From assembly GCA_949286405.1 (NCBI GenBank), contig CASECH010000081.1:1-7632 (forward strand): 7,632 bases of DNA, in the 5' to 3' direction. Below, in pieces: positions 5,971 through 7,632 of this stretch. This DNA is from an uncultured bacterium (GTDB lineage Bacteria > Cyanobacteriota > Vampirovibrionia > Gastranaerophilales > Gastranaerophilaceae). The position numbers and the translations under genes are program-made. The notes under the pieces are model-generated. The model was given only the letters and a program-made list of their open reading frames with translations, was not told the origin of the DNA and ran no database searches. Every line of letters begins with the position of its first letter. The first letter of the stretch is position 1.

Positions 5971-5976
5971 TATAAC
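5971..5976 (+). promoter_or_regulatory. -10-like element abutting the HAD gene start
   Basis: TATAAC (5971-5976) ends 5 nt before the ATG, so a transcript starting at the usual distance would begin at or next to the A of the start codon. There is no SD in front of this ATG. No good -35 is seen at 16-18 bp, so the call is tentative. Confidence 0.3.
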
Positions 5977-5981
5977 CAAAC

Positions 5982-7010
5982 ATGAAAATCAATTTCAAAA
6001 ACAATTTTTACCATTATCAATATAATAATTACAATTTAAATCAACCAAACTTTTACGGATTGAATAATACTAAAGACAAGGCATTATTTGTTTTTGACCT
6101 TGATGGTACTCTTGCAACTGCAAATCAAAAACAAATGAATTACATTTTTAAAACAGCTAGGGAGCATAATTGTGATATAGTTTATGCAACAGGTAGAACT
6201 TTAAAAGAATTTAGTGAGTTACAGGAGAAAATAAGAAATAAATCTGTAATTTTACCCAATCCTGACTATTTAATAACCAACAATGGCAATTTCCTATACA
6301 ATAATGTGGATGGAATATTAATAGAAAATACAAAATACCAAAAAGAATTACAACACAAATCTAAATTCAATCGCGATATAATAACTAATACAATAAAAAA
6401 ACTTTCACAAAAATCCAAGTATCAATACTCTAAAGAAGAATTATCAACACTTTCAAATCTTGAAAAAGTAAAGCTCTCAGACCCAGAATTTTATAGTTCT
6501 AAAATTACATATTATGAATGGAATCCATCTAAAAATATGGCAGAATATTTTTTAGCACATGATATTGAGCCTAAAAAATTTAAAAGAGAGCTAATTGAAC
6601 AACTTGCAAAAAATGGAATAAAAGTAAAATTCAGAGAAAATCACTATTCAAAACCAATAATGGATGCCTGTAAAGAAAGTATTTTATTACAAGCAAACTC
6701 TCTAAGAAGAGATAAAGATGGCTCAATGGCAGCTTTATTTGTTTCTGCAGGGGATAAAAGTAGCGGAATTAAATTTATAAAAAAACAAAATAATATCAAA
6801 TATTCTGATATACTTATGGCAGGAAATAATGACAATGATATTCCAATGGCAAAAATTACACTAAAAGGCTCTAAATTTATTTGTCTGCATGACGCATCAA
6901 ATAATCTCATAAATTATTGCAGGCAATTAAAAGAAAATATCTTACTAAGTACTCAAAATGGGGCAGATGCAATCATAAATGGAATAGAATTCTTTTGTAA
7001 AAAAAGATAA
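5982..7010 (+). CDS. HAD-superfamily hydrolase (sucrose-phosphatase/Cof-like) with Asn/Tyr-rich leader
   Basis: This is a 342-aa phosphatase of the haloacid dehalogenase fold, acting on an unknown phosphorylated metabolite. Motif I is FDLDGTLA (38-45; nucleophile D39, acid/base D41). Motif II is ATGRT (T70). The motif III lysine is in GDKSSGIKFI (K259). Motif IV is GNNDND (281-286, Mg2+-binding acids D284 and D286). The insert between motifs II and III (~105-250) is a C2-type cap, as in Cof/sucrose-6-phosphate phosphohydrolase-like enzymes. The first 32 residues are extra to the fold, with about ten Asn and five Tyr, ending in NFYGLNN; they look disordered rather than like a signal peptide. 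All catalytic residues are kept. The ATG has no SD and a TATAAC lies 5 nt before it; translation may be leaderless. The terminator at 7045-7085 ends the transcript. Confidence 0.88.
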   Translation: MKINFKNNFYHYQYNNYNLNQPNFYGLNNTKDKALFVFDLDGTLATANQKQMNYIFKTAREHNCDIVYATGRTLKEFSELQEKIRNKSVILPNPDYLITNNGNFLYNNVDGILIENTKYQKELQHKSKFNRDIITNTIKKLSQKSKYQYSKEELSTLSNLEKVKLSDPEFYSSKITYYEWNPSKNMAEYFLAHDIEPKKFKRELIEQLAKNGIKVKFRENHYSKPIMDACKESILLQANSLRRDKDGSMAALFVSAGDKSSGIKFIKKQNNIKYSDILMAGNNDNDIPMAKITLKGSKFICLHDASNNLINYCRQLKENILLSTQNGADAIINGIEFFCKKR

Positions 7011-7044
7011 TCTTAGTAATTGATTACTAAATAAATTTTAAACT

Positions 7045-7085
7045 TAAATAATCTCTCAAATTTAATTGGGGGATTATTTATTTTT
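7045..7085 (+). terminator. Intrinsic terminator of the HAD gene
   Basis: TAAATAATCTCTCAA (7045-7059) pairs with TTGGGGGATTATTTA (7066-7080) over 15 bp including two G:U pairs, with a 6-nt loop, followed by five T (7081-7085). The last part of the element overlaps the promoter of the next gene. Confidence 0.85.
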
Positions 7086-7095
7086 ATACTATAAT
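7066..7095 (+). promoter_or_regulatory. Putative promoter of the XRE/zinc-ribbon gene (leaderless)
   Basis: A perfect TATAAT lies at 7090-7095. TTGGGG (7066-7071) is a weak -35 at 18 bp. The expected transcription start is ~7102, one base before the ATG at 7103. The upstream ATG at 7094 overlaps the -10 itself, so it would be untranscribed from this promoter. Confidence 0.55.
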
Positions 7096-7102
7096 GTTAC
7101 CT

Positions 7103-7507
7103 ATGAAAACATTAGCACAATTTATTCAACAAAAACGAGATGCACTGGGACTTTCAACAAAAGGACTTGCAATGCATAGCAACGTTCCTCTTGAAACAAT
7201 AGAAGAGCTTGAATCGGGAAAAGATTTATTTATGTCTGTGACTGTACGTCAAGCTCTAGCAAAGGTACTTCGTTGTAATCCAGAAGAGATTAAATCACTT
7301 GAAAAAGATTTTACAACCGATTTTGTATCACCGCAAATTGTGGAAAGTATAAAAGAACTAATTCTCAATGGTGCAGGAGGCTTAAAATGTCCTAAATGCG
7401 GGGCACCACTAATCACAAGGATTGCAAAATTGTATGATTTGGAAGACAACTTAATGCTGCATCCTAAAGCACATTGCTCAAAATGTGCATTTCACATAAC
7501 TGAATAA
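7103..7507 (+). CDS. XRE-type HTH protein with C-terminal zinc ribbon
   Basis: This small protein is 134 aa from the ATG at 7103. An in-frame ATG at 7094 would add MLP, but it overlaps a perfect TATAAT and has no SD, so 7103 is preferred. Residues ~4-58 form a Cro/C1-type helix-turn-helix: LAQFIQQKRDALGLSTKGLA, then NVPLETIEELESGK and a helix ending AKVLRCNPEEI. The C-terminal part holds two CxxC knuckles, CPKC (96-99) and CSKC (125-128), with 25 residues between: a likely zinc ribbon. The middle (~60-90) is a helical linker. A DNA-binding regulator whose activity may depend on metal or thiol state is plausible but inferred; its targets are unknown. It lies between the HAD terminator and ssrA, with no clear terminator of its own before the tmRNA promoter. 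Confidence 0.83.
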   Translation: MKTLAQFIQQKRDALGLSTKGLAMHSNVPLETIEELESGKDLFMSVTVRQALAKVLRCNPEEIKSLEKDFTTDFVSPQIVESIKELILNGAGGLKCPKCGAPLITRIAKLYDLEDNLMLHPKAHCSKCAFHITE

Positions 7508-7508
7508 C

Positions 7509-7537
7509 TTGTAAAACAGATAGAAAAAAGTTATAAT
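7509..7537 (+). promoter_or_regulatory. Putative ssrA promoter
   Basis: TTGTAA (7509-7514) and TATAAT (7532-7537) are 17 bp apart, a good sigma70-type pair. The predicted start near 7544 is ~25 nt before the mature tmRNA 5' end at 7569, consistent with RNase P trimming of a short leader. Confidence 0.65.
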
Positions 7538-7568
7538 AATTATACATAGCACATTTAAAACTAAATAT

Positions 7569-7632
7569 GGGGACGTTTTGGATTTGACAGGATGTTCGGT
7601 TGAGATGAATTGCGAGTCCGAGCGCTGTTCTC
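7569..7632 (+). ncRNA. ssrA: tmRNA, 5' part (truncated by window end)
   Basis: GGGGACGTTTTGGATTTGAC at 7569-7588 is the classic tmRNA 5' end: the GGGGAC acceptor-stem strand followed by the D-loop-like GGATTTGACAGG. The following GATGTTCGG...TTGAG...TTGCGAGTCCGAG matches the start of one-piece bacterial tmRNAs such as that of B. subtilis. tmRNA with SmpB rescues stalled ribosomes and adds a degradation tag. The tag reading frame, pseudoknots and 3' tRNA-like half lie beyond the window, so the tag cannot be read here. This is a one-piece-like 5' end; a permuted gene, as in some cyanobacteria and alphaproteobacteria, would not begin this way. Confidence 0.95.

Noticed and set aside
7094..7102. 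Upstream ATG giving a protein starting MLPMKTL
   Set aside because: The ATG overlaps a perfect TATAAT and has no SD; ATG 7103 fits the expected transcription start and begins right before the HTH domain. It is not excluded if another promoter is used.
7508..7568. tRNA or other RNA gene before ssrA
   Set aside because: There is no cloverleaf or T-arm sequence; the 60 bases are explained by an AT-rich promoter and short leader.

Overview
The window is AT-rich (roughly two thirds A+T by eye), densely coded chromosomal DNA. It has eight protein genes, one tmRNA gene cut by the right edge, and short intergenic gaps filled with hairpins and promoter-like sequence. The content looks core rather than mobile: recA, rpmB and ssrA are present, and I see no transposase, integrase, phage gene or CRISPR array. 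A signal-peptide protein with a TonB-C-like domain points to a diderm. Low GC and asparagine/lysine-rich proteins with odd N-terminal leaders make my best guess a gut-type, non-photosynthetic cyanobacterial relative (Gastranaerophilales/'Melainabacteria'). That is an impression from memory, not something the window proves.

Left part (1-2130, + strand): the 3' portion of a seven-bladed YVTN-type beta-propeller protein overlaps by 4 bases a family-3 SAM-dependent O-methyltransferase. A promoter with a palindrome over its -10 then drives rpmB (four-cysteine, zinc-type ribosomal protein L28). rpmB ends at a strong bidirectional terminator shared with the convergent gene.

Middle (2127-4750): a minus-strand exported protein with a TonB-C-like domain is divergent from a MerR-like/coiled-coil DNA-binding protein. 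recA follows that gene on the + strand. A 14-bp hairpin separates the two, with no convincing separate recA promoter and no recognisable LexA box.

Right part (4750-7632, + strand): a 371-aa unrecognised envelope-protein candidate has a long polar N-terminus ahead of a lipoprotein-like hydrophobic segment. It is followed by a HAD phosphatase with an Asn/Tyr-rich leader, a small XRE-HTH plus zinc-ribbon protein, and the first ~64 nt of ssrA. The HAD and XRE genes lack Shine-Dalgarno sequences and have -10-like hexamers almost touching their start codons, so both are candidates for leaderless mRNAs. Most other genes here carry recognisable SD sites.

I do not see a clear multi-gene novel system. 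The items most worth a second look are the 371-aa protein, the leaderless pair, three copies of the palindrome AACATGTT in intergenic DNA, and the recA leader hairpin.
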